This document shows positions 10,291 through 25,200 of a stretch of 64,000 nt of DNA, piece after piece (within the stretch, counting starts at the first letter, position 1; every line of letters begins with the position of its first letter). Source of the DNA: Eucommia ulmoides (Eukaryota > Streptophyta > Magnoliopsida > Garryales > Eucommiaceae); assembly GCA_016647705.1 (NCBI GenBank), contig CM028335.1, positions 33,370,212 through 33,434,211 of the forward strand. Direction: 5' to 3'. Below the pieces are notes generated by a model that did no database searches, had not been told where the DNA came from, and saw nothing but the letters and a program-made list of their open reading frames with translations. Made by a program: the position numbers and the translations under genes.

Positions 10291-13200
10291 GTGCGTTTAA
10301 TGTGTTTATACTTTTGTCCTTTTCTTCCCCTTTGCTCAAACGCTTTGCTTCTGTTGCTCGATTTTAGAAGTAACTCGGGTATTAGTTTCTTGTTGTACAA
10401 GTTCTTGAAAAACCTTTTAGAAGTGGTGTGATTACAGTCTTTGGGAGTAATAGGAAAAATACTATTTTCGGATGATTATTTTTCCCCGTTTTGGCTATTT
10501 AGAAGCAAGACCAACTTATTTGGTTATGTTGTAGTGCCATGTGGCTTGATAATGAGATGCTAAAAATACTTCTGAATATTGGGGAAGTTTTATAAACATA
10601 AACAACGCAAATCCAGCCCCAACAAGGAGCAAAGAGATCACCAAAATATATCAACTATAACAATCAGATCAAATCAAGAACAAAAGAACCATTTAACCCC
10701 CATTTCCTCACAACTGCTTCAGGCAAGGGTTTGAAAGTTTTCACAGACATCATTCTGGTTCATTGCACAATAAATTTCCTTTCACACCGCAAGTTTCTCG
10801 TCTAGCATTCTGAAAGACTGAAACCATCTCCAATTCCTTTCCTTCCACAAATGAAAAAATTGCAGCCCGAGCCAGCTTAGTCAGCACCTTACTAGGATTC
10901 CCTTTCTTCGCTGTGCTAATCTCCCCAACCTGACTACTATCAGGGGGATTCCAACCTGAATCTACATGAAAAATAGGTGGAGTAACTCCTTTCATATATA
11001 GATTGGTTTGAGAAGGCTCATAAAGGCGATATAGGATTCAACATACACCCGCATGTGCAACCGTGGCTTGCACGCTGTGGTTTTAATAGACATCAGAAGA
11101 TAGGAGAGACAAGCCAAACAACTTGAGAACAAACAAATAAGACTACCAAACCTAGTTTTGATATCATGTCACAAGATTCTAACCTAAAAGGCTAAAACTA
11201 TATGGCAATAGTTGGAGTAGCTCTTTTCATATATTGACTAGCTTGAGAAGAAGGCTCACAAAGGCAATGTGGGATTCAACAACAAGTTCTCCCATTTCTT
11301 GCCAAAGAAACTCCTTTTCTGTGTAGCAAAAAGGCAAAAAACGAATAACTGATCATGGTTTCCTCCTCCTCCTCATACAAGATGCATGTAGGAATATCCG
11401 CCGTGCTCTTTAACCTTATTTTTAGCAGCCAATCTTCTCAAGATACACAACCAAAGAACAAAGCCCTATCGGAATATTTTCATTAAACCCCAGAAGCTTA
11501 TGGCTAGACACCTTTGCTGCCTTGCTTTTCACTCTCCCAGCATTCTGCCGCAACAAAAACACCATAAGCTGACAGACCATGTTACTTCAACCTTACTATC
11601 AGAATTGCGAGGAAATTCTACATTATCCCTTTGAACTACTTAGATTGGAGCAGGCTATCTCCAATTTGGACCCCCTTAAGATCACTAATTTTGGCATGTG
11701 TAGGGAGAGCCAAATCAAATGACTCTATCACTTCCATCTCTCCACCCAGGGGATCATGAGGAAGCCAATAGTAGAAAAAAAACAGAATTTCATATGGTTG
11801 GATATCCTGTGAGTAATACAAGGGCTAGCCAAATCTCTAATTCAATAACTTGTTCCAACTTCTTGAATAATTTTGCAGTGGCTTCATGCCCCAAAACTTA
11901 TGTCCTTCTCTGCTTCTAGCTCTAACTTGTCCATAAAGGTTGGCCTTCATCATTGAACAAAATCCAAATATGTCTGATAATTAAATATCTTGTTCCACTC
12001 TACAACACTTCTAATACCCAAACCTCCCTCATTATAAGGCTTAGAAAGTCTGTCTCAAGCAACTTTGCTGCTATCATATCACTTCCTGACCATAAAAAAT
12101 ATCTAATCATTTGATTAATCGTATCCAACACCTTCTTAGGCAGGATAAAGAGACTTCTTTAGAATGTCTTGATATTACTTGGGATAGATTTTATAAGCTG
12201 CAATCTTCCAGCATAAGAAAGATATCTGTTCATCAAGAATGAAGTCCCTTTTCCACCTTCTCACTTAAGCCTCGACAGTCATGGGCAGTAAGTTTGTAGA
12301 GATTAAAGACATTCCTAAATATCTTTTACGGGGATGTTCCTCTTGCATATCCAGAAATTGCAATATCATCTCCTTAACGTTGTTAGTAACCCCAGTCAGA
12401 ATGGCAATGCTTTTCTAATTATTTGGGATCAAACTAAAAGGAAGGAGATCTAAGGAACTAACAAACGAATGACACAAATAATTCAAAGGGCTTCGATGGT
12501 TTTGTCATTCAAGTTGATGCGCAAGAAGGCTCACAAGAAGCAAAAGAAGAAGCAAAAAAGGAACTAAAATTTAGCATATTATGCTACTTCATCAACAACC
12601 GAAGTCCCTGTTCTTCTAATGAACATAGGGCCTTGTTTGTCGAAGTTTTTCACTTTGTTTCGGATTAAGATTGTGTTTGGGTAAGGGATTTGACAAATCC
12701 AAGGGATTTCTAAATGATAGGATTTCAAAATCCCATTATTTACAAATCCTTTGTTTGGATAACTATTTTAGATCAATAATTTGATTGTGTAATTTTATAA
12801 TTTCTTTATTTGGATAACCACTATCACCATTGTGGGGGTTGGCGGTCGGCGGCGGTGGCCGCCGCCGGCAGTTGTCGGTTACCGGCAGCGGGCGGTGGCC
12901 GGCGGCTGTCGGCGGTGGTCGGCGGACGGATTTGAAATCCCTCTTTGGAGAGATTTGTAAATGACACTTAGTTTGAAAGGATTTTCAAATCTCTCATTTA
13001 CCACTATTTTTTAATTGAAAGGATTTTACAAATCCTTTCTCATAAATACCCAAACAAGGTATTTGCCAAAAATGAATTCTGAAATCCCTTAGCCAAATCA
13101 AATCCTTCCTCCAAATCCCTTATCCAAATACAAATTAAATCAAATAAATGACCAGCAGTGGGCCCCTAGCTAGTTTATAGCTTCCTTCTTTAATATTTTG

Positions 13201-16200
13201 AACCAGGAAAACGAATTCCCCCTTTTTCTTTGGAATTTCAGAGTTTGTCCAATGACAACCAATGGATTTCTGTGAGTTATCAGGTTACCTCACCAAAAAT
13301 TTTAGAGCATGCTATTTAATTTAGTTTACAGTTCACTGCACAATGATTTCGGTAGCTTAAAACATTGCATAGCATACGTCGGTAATGTTTGTGCTACTGC
13401 CTTGATTAACACTTCCTTTCCTGCTCGCGAAAGAAGTTTTTGTTTCCACCCTTGCACTATAGATCTGGTCGCTTATGGGCGAACATTTGACAATTCGATT
13501 TTCCGGCTCGTAGGAAGACCCAACTACTTTTCATGGCATATGATTTCTTGGACTTTCAGGACGCTGATCACTTCTTGACAATCTCTTAACGTTTCTCATT
13601 AAGTATAGTCGTTGACTTCAATAGATTAAGTTGCTGACCCAAAGCAGTATCATAGGTTTCAAGCACTCTTAGATAGGTAATGCAATTTCTCTCAAAGCTA
13701 TTGCAAATATCAGACAATCATCAATGAACAACAAATGTGAAATAATTGACCCCTTTCTTCGCACTTGGAGTCCTTGCAACCTTTTGTTGTTGGCATAATC
13801 TTGTGTTAGGGATGTAAGTCCATTGGTACATATCAAGGATATGTAAGCTGATAGCCTGATACTTGAAGACTACTGAAAATGAAACATTTGAAATGCACTT
13901 CACGATCAATTGGACCCATCTCTTAGCAAAACCCAGTTTTCACATAATTGCTTCAATGACCATTCCACTCAGTAGTAGGCCTTTTATATATCTAATTCGA
14001 AAGAGTGGCAGCTTGTTTTGCCTTTAAAATAGTTCTTGATGGAATGGTTTAATTCATATGCTATCAACATTTAGTGGGAGGATCTATGAAAGGGGCTTTG
14101 AGATTGGATAGGACTGATTCGTCAGTAGTAACGTCAATAGTAATATCATTATTGGTCCACTTCCTCTCAGGTTGTGACACTTAGATGGAGGATCTTTGAT
14201 AGGGGCATTGTGATTGGATAGGATTGGTTCGCCAAATCTCAAAGATGGTAGCATTGTTAGTCCATTCTTTTGGTTGTTATTATTTGATTTTTTATTTGTC
14301 CAGCCATAGTTTTGGTTTTTGTCCTCCTTTGGCTTTATTGAATTTTAATAAATTTGTTGCTTATTAAAAAAAAAAATAGTTAAAAAAAAAAGGTACTTCC
14401 AGGTGCTACAATGATATGATTGAAAATGATAGGATTTTGCAAGATGAAGCACATAAAACTGATTAAAACTTAAGAGAATGCCCATTTTTTTAGAAAAATA
14501 TAATGATAGAGATCTTATGTTCTTTATCATTTGAACAGGTCCTACAACTCAGGCAAGGCATGGCGTCTGGTGAACTAACAATCAAGGAACTCAATGACTT
14601 GCTCGATCGTTTGGCTTCGAGTGACAATAGGTAAGACTTGCTGCATTTTCCTCTTAAAAAGGTCACAAATGTGTGTTACAACTCATGATTATGCACTTCA
14701 ATGCAGAGCATATCATACTAATCTCGCTCCTATCATTTAAAAATGTCGCTCCTATCATGACCATACTCAAAAATAGCTGGTACAAGACATAAAAAAGAAT
14801 AACATATTATCAAATCTCTTATTTCAAACAAATCTTTCTATACCAAGCTATTGTTCAAAATATTTGTTAAGAAAGTATAAAGATCTCCGATGTTTGGAGA
14901 AGGTTCGCTAATTGATGGAATGGATTGTCCTAGACCAATGGTATAAACAAAAGCTAAAAGAATAAATATTAGAAAAAGGACATGAGCTGCGGCTATACAT
15001 GCCAAAAGCCCTAGGCTTTAATCCATAATAATATTCAACTTTACCGGGTCCATTACGTAGGATGCCTATTATAGGCAAAGTACATATTAAAGTCCTCAAT
15101 AAACGAGGAAATAATTAGATAATAAAAATAATAAAATCCTAATTAAACAGAAATTCCTGTAACAAACTATATCATAATTAAAATTAAGATATAATAAAAT
15201 AAATACTATAAAACACATTATTCTTGGGGCGAAAAGTTTCTTTAACATTCTATATGAATATATGTAGGTCCAAATGACCCCAGTGATAAATTGTGCTTGC
15301 ACTTTTTTTAGGAGCACATGTGGTGATACAATTTTGTGCCTTCGAATGAAATATTTTAGGTTTTATGCTCATGGCCGGTTTTATTGGACAAAATTTTCTA
15401 ACAGATGCCCAATGAAATGTGTACGGGTAATGCCAAGGACACCTGTTATTGTGCAAATGGGACATGGATATATTACGAATGCTAATTCCATGAGAACCCT
15501 TATTGGATTTATTAATCAGCTCCCTTATAAATTTTTGGTACCAAGGAAGGGAGGGAGGGGTCTATGTGTTTGCCTTTATGTTCATGGATGTTCTGTTGCC
15601 CATTCCATTCTCCATGATCTTCTATTGAACAGGTATGGAACAAAGAGTTTGTATTTATTCACTTCATAGGTGATGTGAGAAGTATTGAGTTGAAGCCTCT
15701 GATAGGTACACGGTACACCATTTTAACATTCCTAAAAGATATAGAACTGTTTATGGCCATTGTAGCCTCTGATAGGTATAACATTTTAGCATTCCTAAAA
15801 GATATAAAACTGTTTACGGCCAATATGCTTGCTGTGTCATTATATGCTACTAGTGACGTGTGCACACTGGATGCATGTGCAATTTCTATAAACAGTAAAA
15901 TATATTAAAGAGATATACATGCATTATGCATATGTTGAATTGGATATGAATGCTTGCCCAACTTCATTGCACGCCTTAATTGGGGGCCTATGAATGTTAG
16001 TGTCCTAATAATATCACCATGTTAAAGTAGAAAAAGAATGAGACAACTTGACATAAGCAGTTACCATCTCCCTCTATCTATAATTAAATATGGGGCGTGC
16101 ATGGAAGCCTATTAGATAACGATTAAAGTGCCTGGGAACATAACCATTTTCCAAGGTGGGGGTCTATATAGACACCCCTCTGTGCCAAATTTACAAAAAT

Positions 16201-19200
16201 TCTAACGTATAACTAATTGAAAGGCCTTGCGAAAATGTACATCCATTTTATCTCCAAAATACCCTATACCTATATGCTGAACCCATTTACTTCCGTTGTA
16301 TTTTACTAAATGTACATCTTTAACACACTTGCCTTATTCTTCAACTTACGTTGGCCTGTTTGGTTGAGAATTCAAATACTAACTTCAATTTTCAAAAACT
16401 CAAAATACTAATATTTTTTTTAACAATGCAACTCAAAAACACTTTTACAAAGCATTTTTCACAATACTCAAATTATCGTATTACCTACTTTTAATATTAT
16501 ATTTTATTATTTTATAAATTTAATTTTAATTTTTTTTCTCTATATTTTTATTTTTCTATTTCTGTACAATTTTTTTGTTCCACATGCAACCGACAAACAT
16601 TATTATTATCTCTATTTTTCCACATCATATTTCAATCAATTAAATCACTTCACTTTAACTTTTCAAAATTTTAATATGTTCTTAATAAATTTCCCTTTTT
16701 TTTTTTTTTCCCAATAACCTTTTCAAAGTTAAATCGAACAACTTTCACAAGTTTCAAAAATTGTTTTCAAAATTTTCGGAAATTGTTTTAAATAACTCAA
16801 CCAAATAGGCCATTCGACGATTAACACCTTTTTTTTTTACCTTTCTCTCCATTGTCTACTTCATCATCTTCGTTTTTCTTCTTCAACCCTCCTTCCCCCA
16901 ATAAACCTGCTTTCTCTTCTTCTACACACACACACACATGTATTTGTATATATAAATAAAAAAATAAGCGGTTTCATTCCCCATATATGCTTGTGAATAT
17001 AAACTAGATTGAAAACGAAAAATCAAGAAAATAATCCTAAAAAAAATTGTTTAGCACTCTCACTTAACCGTATAGCACAAATCATGGTCTAGAGGTCAGG
17101 CATTGGAGTACTGTGTCGCCTGAAAAGCTGCGGTACTGTATTTTTGTTTGATTTTTCTGTTTTTATATTTAGAACATTGCACATATTTCGGATCTCCATG
17201 TTTGAGTACAGGGGCTTCACCTGAAACACTATATTCGAGTACATGGGCTTCACTTGGACCTCCATATTGGAGTAAGGAGGGCATAATTTCTGATCTACTG
17301 GTCCATAGGGGACACGATTCGGAATTTTAATCATGGCCTTGTTGTGGAGACTGAAATTTTTATCCTTTTTTCGTCGTCATCTTCATCTTTAATAATGATT
17401 TCCTTCGACATGTTTTGTTTTTGGTATGGACTTTATAATTCAAGTGGTTAGGGTTGAAATAAAAGAGTAGTGTATACGTATATACTATATAGAGATAGAT
17501 AGAGGAGACACAAAAGGCTTTTCATCGGGTATGAGAATTCAGGGTGTACGATTGTGTATATTTAATATGTGATTTTAGGTAATTTTATGCAGAGTTATAA
17601 TAAAATGAATTTTGTTACAAAACGAGTGTTAGAGAAAAAAGTGATGTCTACATCTAATAGTACACTTCGCGACGTCACTGACAACTTTTGATGGTTGACC
17701 GTCCATACATCTAATTGGACAAGGGCTCATGTGGCATTAATAATAGGGATAGTTGGTGAAGCACGGATATGGACACGTGACACGACACGGACACGGCAAT
17801 ATCAAAATTTCTCAAAAATACCGACACGGACACGGTCGAGATACGCCAATAAATAAATATATATTTTTATATATGTTACCCTAATTAAAGAAAGACATGT
17901 GCCATTAAGCAAATTCATTTAATAAAAATCATTTAGTCAATAATCATAAATCTTCACAGTTCAGCCAACATTCACATTTAAAAAATTCCCATAAACAAAG
18001 CAAGAAAGACACAAAAAAAATAAAATCACTCGAGGTCGATTTGTTGATTATCATCTTCACACCCTTCATCGGTTAATAAGACGGTTGACTTTCTACTTTT
18101 CTCATTTCTTGTTTTTCCAACTGTTAAAAACCCATTTAATAAGGTTATTTAATATCAAATTACAAGATTTATCCCTTGAATAATAATGAATTACAATAAG
18201 TTAATGAAAAAATTATAAAAATTATCCCCCCCAAAAAATTCACCATGTGGGCTTCTGAAGTGTACGTGCATTTCGCGTGTCGGAGCCATGTTGAAATCTA
18301 AAATTAAAAAAAAAAATTGGACACGCCCTAACACGTGTCCAACACGTATCGGAGGTGTGTCGGCCGCATGTCGGTGTCCGACACGTGTCAGAGACCGACA
18401 CTCGGCCTACGGTAGAGTGTCGGTGCTTCCTAGTTGGTAGGAGGTCCTACTAAAAAGAGCAGCCCGGTATTACAAAACTCCCGCTATGCGCGGTGTCCGG
18501 AGAAGGGTCAGACCTTCCATTTAGTTGGTTGGAGGTCCTACTAATGATACTAAATTAATAAAAACTCCTAAACCAAATAAGTACTTTACTTTTAGTTCTA
18601 TCTATTAGAGTTCATGAAAATACTAAGTTCTAATTAGGGTTACATCGCTAACCACAACCCACTCGTCGTCACCCATCGGACTCCAACCTTCAGATTTCAT
18701 CCACCACTTGCCGCCAGTCACTGAAACTTCTGTCACTAGACGGCAGGATTGTTTTCACTTACATTCAACTAATTTTTCAAATGTCAGTCGTCAAAAAATT
18801 ATATGAATGTAACTAAAAAATAGACTAAAAATACAGTAAAATATAATTGAAAATACATTTAAAAATGTAACTAAAAAATACATTAAGAACTAAGGAATAC
18901 ACTAAAAAAAAATAGTTATGTGTAACTAAAAGATATACTACAAAAAAATAGTTATATGTAACTTAAAAATTTTTCGGCGGCCGGTGGTCGGACTTTGGTG
19001 ACCGGAGGCTTGAGGTCTGACAGCGGGTGGCCACGAAAGGTAGTGTCGAAGACGAAAGGTAGCGTCGAAGGTTGATGATGCATACCTTAATTGGAAGCAT
19101 TTGATTAGAGATATATGAGAGCATTGACCACTAGCACAAGTCAAAACATAATTAAAGGATTTTTATTCAACTTATGAATTAAACTCTCGAATAACTTATG

Positions 19201-22200
19201 AATTAAACTCTCTAATTGGGACTATTCACCAATTATCCTTAATAATATTACGTGGGGTCTCCTTGCCCCCCCTTAGTCCTTTTCATCCCAATCATGTATT
19301 TATCATCACTTCCAAATCTCGTCAAGTGGAAACTTTGGTGGAATATAAGAAGGGACACACCCATATGTATTTGACACTTCACAGATATGTATTTGACATG
19401 TATTTTTCACGTATCCTATAGGCTGTAAATATTTAGACGTATTGGTGGCTTATCCCAACGTATCGGACATATCAGAGGTATATGAGACATCATAAGTATT
19501 ACTTTTCATACTTCTTCAAACTTGATTGAATATTTTGTATTATATGATGTTTGTGGTGAGAATTATGCATTTTTATACTTAGTTTGTCAACTTGAGATAC
19601 GGTGATACTGAAAGAAATGAAATTATATGTTCTGTTGAGTTTTCTATTGTAAGAAACTGCCAGTTTTCAAGTTAGATATTTTATACATTGCTCTGAAGAA
19701 TCACAAGCTAATCTCTCACTGTATTTCCGAACTATTACAACAGAGCTGAGAAGACATCTGCTCTTTCTGATCTCATCAAGAAAACAAATGTGAAGGAAAT
19801 GAAGTGGATTGTTATGATAATTCTTAAAGGTATGACAATATCTATTGATTAAGTGTTTTTGTCCCTGAAATTGTGTTAACAGAGTTTCGCTTCTGCTTTC
19901 CTTTTGTCCCACCCTTCCTTTTATGGAGATCTTAAGCTGGGAATCAGTGAGAAAAGCATCTTTCATGAATTTCATCCTGATGCTGAGGACTTGTTTAATG
20001 TCACATGTGACTTGAAGCTAGTCTGTGAGAAGCTGAGGGATCGAAGTCAACGGCACAAACGTCAGGTTTACTTGCAGTCTTGGTTGATTTTTTCCCCTTG
20101 CATTTCAAGTCATTTGTAGCCTTCCGAGTCTTTTATTCGTCTTGCTATTAGGTGGTGGCTCTTCGTTTTAGTGCACGTATCTTCCGTTAAGGTGAACGAA
20201 TTATGCACGTAAGTGGTAGCAACTTCACCCTTTAAAAAAACAATCTACACCCGCGGGGCGGGGGGGGGGGGGGGGGGGAGATTTATTTTGAATTTTGAAT
20301 CTTATTGATGATAATTTCAGTTCAAGCAGCAGTGAAGCTTTTTTAGCAATAGTGTTTTCTCTTAACATTTCCAAAGTGACATTTGTGGGAGATTTTAGAT
20401 AGGGGGAGAGGGGAGGTTTATTTGAGATCTTTAATCTTATTTATGATAATTTAGTTTAAAAGCTGCAATAGAGTATTTAAATTACTGTTTCCAACATGAA
20501 TTTTGTTGGAGATGAGATGTATTCAAATATCGCCATTGTCTCCAGCGACAGCAAAAGTTTGGTCCTCTCTGCCGCTAGGCACCCCGCCTTGCCTTTCTAG
20601 CCTTCAGCTGTCCCGCTCCCATCCCACCGAAGCCTCCTAGAACTTATCCCTCCCTGCCCAAGTTTCCAGACACTATTTCTCGTTCCTTTGCCTCTGTTTT
20701 GTCCCTCACCAAGGATGCCCAGCATACTGTCTCAAAGGATATCTCTTCTGTGCAGTTTCCTCCTAGGGTCTAATTTGAATTTACTTACCTATGGTCTTCA
20801 GTAAAGGGTAGCAGTCAAGTGAATCGATCCTGTTCCAGCTATAACATTGCGCTGTCTAAGAAGAAGCACAACTAAGATGTTGTGCGCCTCCAAATGATCT
20901 AAGAGGAAGCACACATTGTTAATTATAAAGTGTTAGGGACAGCTTTCTCGTGTTGCGCTCACTTGCTAATGCCAAGTTTTAGTTGTGCTTGCTTCTTGGG
21001 TTGATTTTAGTGATCTCTTTAGTTTGTTGGTTGCTAGGAGAGCGGTAGTGGAAGGCTTTCGCGGCAGGACTGAGTAAGTGAGCACTAATGATTGTTATAG
21101 TTAATTGTTTAATGGAGAAGTTTCTGCTAGCTAACCATCTAAAGTAGGCTTGTGGCCCCCACTTGATCAGGAAGTTGATTTATCTTACTATGACATCTAC
21201 ATGTTATTATGTTATAGGTGTGCTTAGTAATTTTTTGCCGGCCCTTCATCAACCTCATTTTGTGGCCATTTGTCAAGTTTTACGCTATCTTAAGTCTGTT
21301 CCTGGGCAACACTTGCTTTATCGCCAATTAACATCATCCATATACATCCTGACTATAGGTTTAGAGATGTCGATTAGGCTGTTGGCTGGCTGTTGTATGT
21401 TTGGTGGGAATTGTTGGCTCGAGTATACCCAAGAGATGGGTGAATTGGGTATTGTAAATAACTCTAAATGATTTTGGTCCCTTTTAAATTTTATTCTTTT
21501 TAGTCTATGCGTTAATCAATTATGATCAAAGTATCATACACGTGTAGCGGAATAGTAAAGCAAGTATAAGTATGCACACACACAAGAGATAGAGTAAAGA
21601 CAAGAGATGCAACGATTTATAGTATTTCGATAAGGTCCCTTTTTACCTACATATACTCCCTTGAACTCCTTCGGGGATTTCTAATCCATTGATGTTTGGA
21701 TCTTTTTACCCGGTAAAGACCAAACGGCTACACTCTCATAAAACAAGGTCCATTTATGCTCTGTTATAACTCTTACAAACCGTTACACTCTCACAAAACA
21801 AGATCCGTTTATGCTCTGCTACAACTATCACAAGGCAAGCTACGTTTATGTCGTGCAACTCTCTCACAAGGTAAGGTACGTTTATACTTTTTTACAAATC
21901 TCTGACAAGACAAGGTACGTTTATGTCCTGCCTACTTTTTCACTAGATAAGCTGTGTATGACTAGCTACAAATTCTCTCGCTTAGACCAACACCCTATCT
22001 AAGTTTCAATTCACACCTTCACAGTATGAAATTTTATTTTTATTAGATTTTAATGAGTCTTAGCTCCCGGTGCTTCTATCGATCACCTACAATCTTAGTA
22101 CACCCTATATTCTCTTGCTAGGTGCTAATAGAAGTGTGTGTACAAAGATGAAGCACGTAAACAAGTGATCATGTAGAGAGATGTATATAATGAAGAACAC

Positions 22201-25200
22201 ATGATATGGGAAAGAATCAAATATCTCAATGACAATTAGTGTAAGTATGATTCTTTCACAAGTATGAGTTTGTGAGACGTTTTAATATACTGTACTCTTA
22301 GAAAGTGTAATGAAATCGTTCAATTAGCTCACCTCTTATTGGAATGGTAAGTGGGGGATTTAAGATCTTGACGAGTAACTTAATATCGCCTACAGTGCAA
22401 GTTCTTCCTGTGCCCAATATACCAATTCCAACGAATTTCGTGATTAAGTTGAAAATGTTTTTAGATTAATCTTAGAAAGCTCTTATAGGTTTTCAAAACG
22501 TTTGGATATCACAGGAATAGATATAAACTCTTAGAAAGCACGAGTATGATAATCCAATTTGTTTTATTACCAATTAAACAAAGTAATCTTGAAGTAAGAT
22601 ATACAATACTATTCAATTCTAGATACATGTGAGTATTGCACACGAGCAAATAAGAGCAAATAAATACAATTCAATTTAGAACGAAGTCAATGAACTCACC
22701 GCCATGATCGGAGATTTATACAATGAAGGTGTTACCGTAGTGATGTTGTTCCTGTGCTCATTTCCTCAATGAGATTAGATCACCAATTGAAAGTGTAATT
22801 CTCTTATAATCGCTCATGTCGGTGGATCTCACTCAAAACTCATTGTTTTTACAAGGTTGTGTTAATTTCAACACTATATTACTTAATTTCGCACTAAGAG
22901 TGGCATTCACACAAGAATGAAGCTTTTAAAATATATAAGGTATGGAGAATAAGAGGAATTCTGTGCGTATTGCTCTAGTATTTCTTGTTTTTTCCCTTGA
23001 AGAGTCAATTGTGTATGAGATTACCTTATCTTTGAGTATACAATAGTGTTCATTTTATCCCACCCATACCATTTGGGTTTTGAATCTTCGTCATGAGTCT
23101 TTATCATTTTTCTTTGATCTTCCTAGGACTCCTCGTTCTTGACTTTTTCTTCCTTTGATCCATCTTCTTGATTCTTCATTTGATTAGCCTTTATGGTCTT
23201 CATGGATCATCCTACTTGTGGTGTTTTCGACATATCTTGTACCTGTCTAAACATGCTCAGCACCCACATTAAATACCAAGCCACAAATATATTGTTATCG
23301 TCAAAATCCTATTTAGGGGTTTACAGCTTTGGGGTCAACATGAATAATTTGGTTGGTGTAGTAAAAATGTTGGTGCTTGTTTTAGGCTCGTGTTTGTTTT
23401 CTGGTACCATATCACAATTTGTCAGTCCTTATGTTTTGCTTGATTGATCGTCTTGGTGATATCTTTGCCATGGCTTAACATCGTGGTTCTTTTCAAACCT
23501 TCTCCTACAATTTTGACTTGTATGCTCTACTTCAAGGTTTTTGTCAGATAGTCTATTGTTATGTCCTATATATCAAGAGTATTTTTGTATAGATGCTCTG
23601 TATCTTAATATTCAAGGGGCGTGTGAGAGGTGGAAGACTAGGTTAGATGACCTAATCATTCTCTTACTCTTCTTCTTTCTTTTTCTTTTTACAAACGTTC
23701 TCCTCTACTTTCTTCTTGTCAGTGCCTCTTTTGCTATCTTGCATAAACCCTAATTCTTTAATTCAACTTTATTCATAAAGTTCTTATTTATCACAAAAAG
23801 TTTAGTACATGTTAAAGGATATTTATGTGATTCCTGTATTATTTAGGGTTTTTTTGTATTCTTTAGGATTTATGTTTTGTTTCCTAATTTCTATTATAAA
23901 TAGAGGGAGAGTCTATAACAATTGTTAAGGCTTCTCATTATTTTTATATTCTCTTCCTTCTTTTACATGGTATCAAGAGCAAGTTATAGGATACTAATCC
24001 CATATTTCTGTTCAATTATTTTTTCCTCTTTTCTTTTACCTTTTGTAAAACAAAGGGTGTTGAAACTCCCTATATTCTGCCATCTGCTCACCGTCACAAC
24101 TTGCACCCTCCCAACCCACAAACCTAGCCGCCGCCCTACAGCTCAGATTTGGTGCTATCCAGGCTAGATCCAACCACCTTTGCCGCTCCGACCACCTCGC
24201 AGCTTCGTCCAAGCCTTCGACCACCTTCGTGTCGTAAGAAGCCTCGCAGCTGGCGTCGTTATACTTTGTCACCTTCGCCGCTTAGTTCCACCATTGTTGT
24301 CGTTGCTCCGACCACCTTCTGCTTTGCTGTCGCCGTTCAAAAGCTTAGCCACGATGTCCAGAAGCTTCGCCGTTCTACTATTCTCTACTCTCGATGGTGT
24401 AACATGATGCAACGAACCTCTTCAATCCCTTCTAGCCCCTTTTTGTAAGTAAGAGAAAAAAAAGAGAAAGCAAAAAAAAATAAAAAATCTCTCATTTAAA
24501 AGCTGTACACTAGTTAGTTGTCTTATTGGCGGTTCACCTTAACCGTTAATGACGTGCAAGTTAAATGGGACCAACTATTTAATTTGATTCAAAGCTGTGA
24601 AAGTAGCCCTAATCGTACAAGGAAAACATTGTCATCTCATAGAATCTGCCCTGGCATAAGGTGATAAGAAGTATAGCGAGTGGATTCAAGCTGATGCGCA
24701 TATGGTATCGAGGTTGTGGAATTCGCTGGAGTCTCATGTTGCTGATATGTGTACTCATTTGGATACGTGCAAAACAATATGAGAATATCTTTGTGTGCTG
24801 CATTCCAATAATCTTACCTAGATGTATGACTTGTTGGTTGAGTACTTCTAGCTCTAGCAAACCACGTAATTTGTAATGGATATTTTTGCCACGTTCAACA
24901 GGCTTCATAAAGAGTTGAATATTGTTTCCCCTATAACTACTGATATGACAGAAATACACAAACAACGTGAGTAGATGGCCTTATGAAATTCTTAGCCGGA
25001 TTGCGCTTAGAATTTGAGCCAATCTGATCTCAAATCCTTGCCAGTGCTACTGTTCCCTCTATCACTAAAACATATTCACGAGTTTTGCACTAACAGGTAA
25101 AGTGTTTTTGGCTTTAGTTCATTTGTGCCTTCTGAGCATTCGGCCCTTATTACACAAATTCCTCCATGTCCATGGGATCATGGTGATCAACCTAGTGGTG

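Noticed and set aside
10137-10400. Minus-strand open frame over LIG4 exon 1
   Set aside because: Antisense shadow of conserved exon 1.
13309-13578. 89-codon plus-strand open frame
   Set aside because: Antisense of the LINE RT remnant, whose minus-strand translation has the recognisable LINE motifs.
15274-15669. 131-codon plus-strand open frame in intron 2
   Set aside because: No recognisable domain and no sign of splicing to LIG4; not enough to call a gene.
24149-24448. Pro/Ser-rich open frames near the Copia 5' end
   Set aside because: CC-rich Copia leader between primer-binding site and gag; no protein family.
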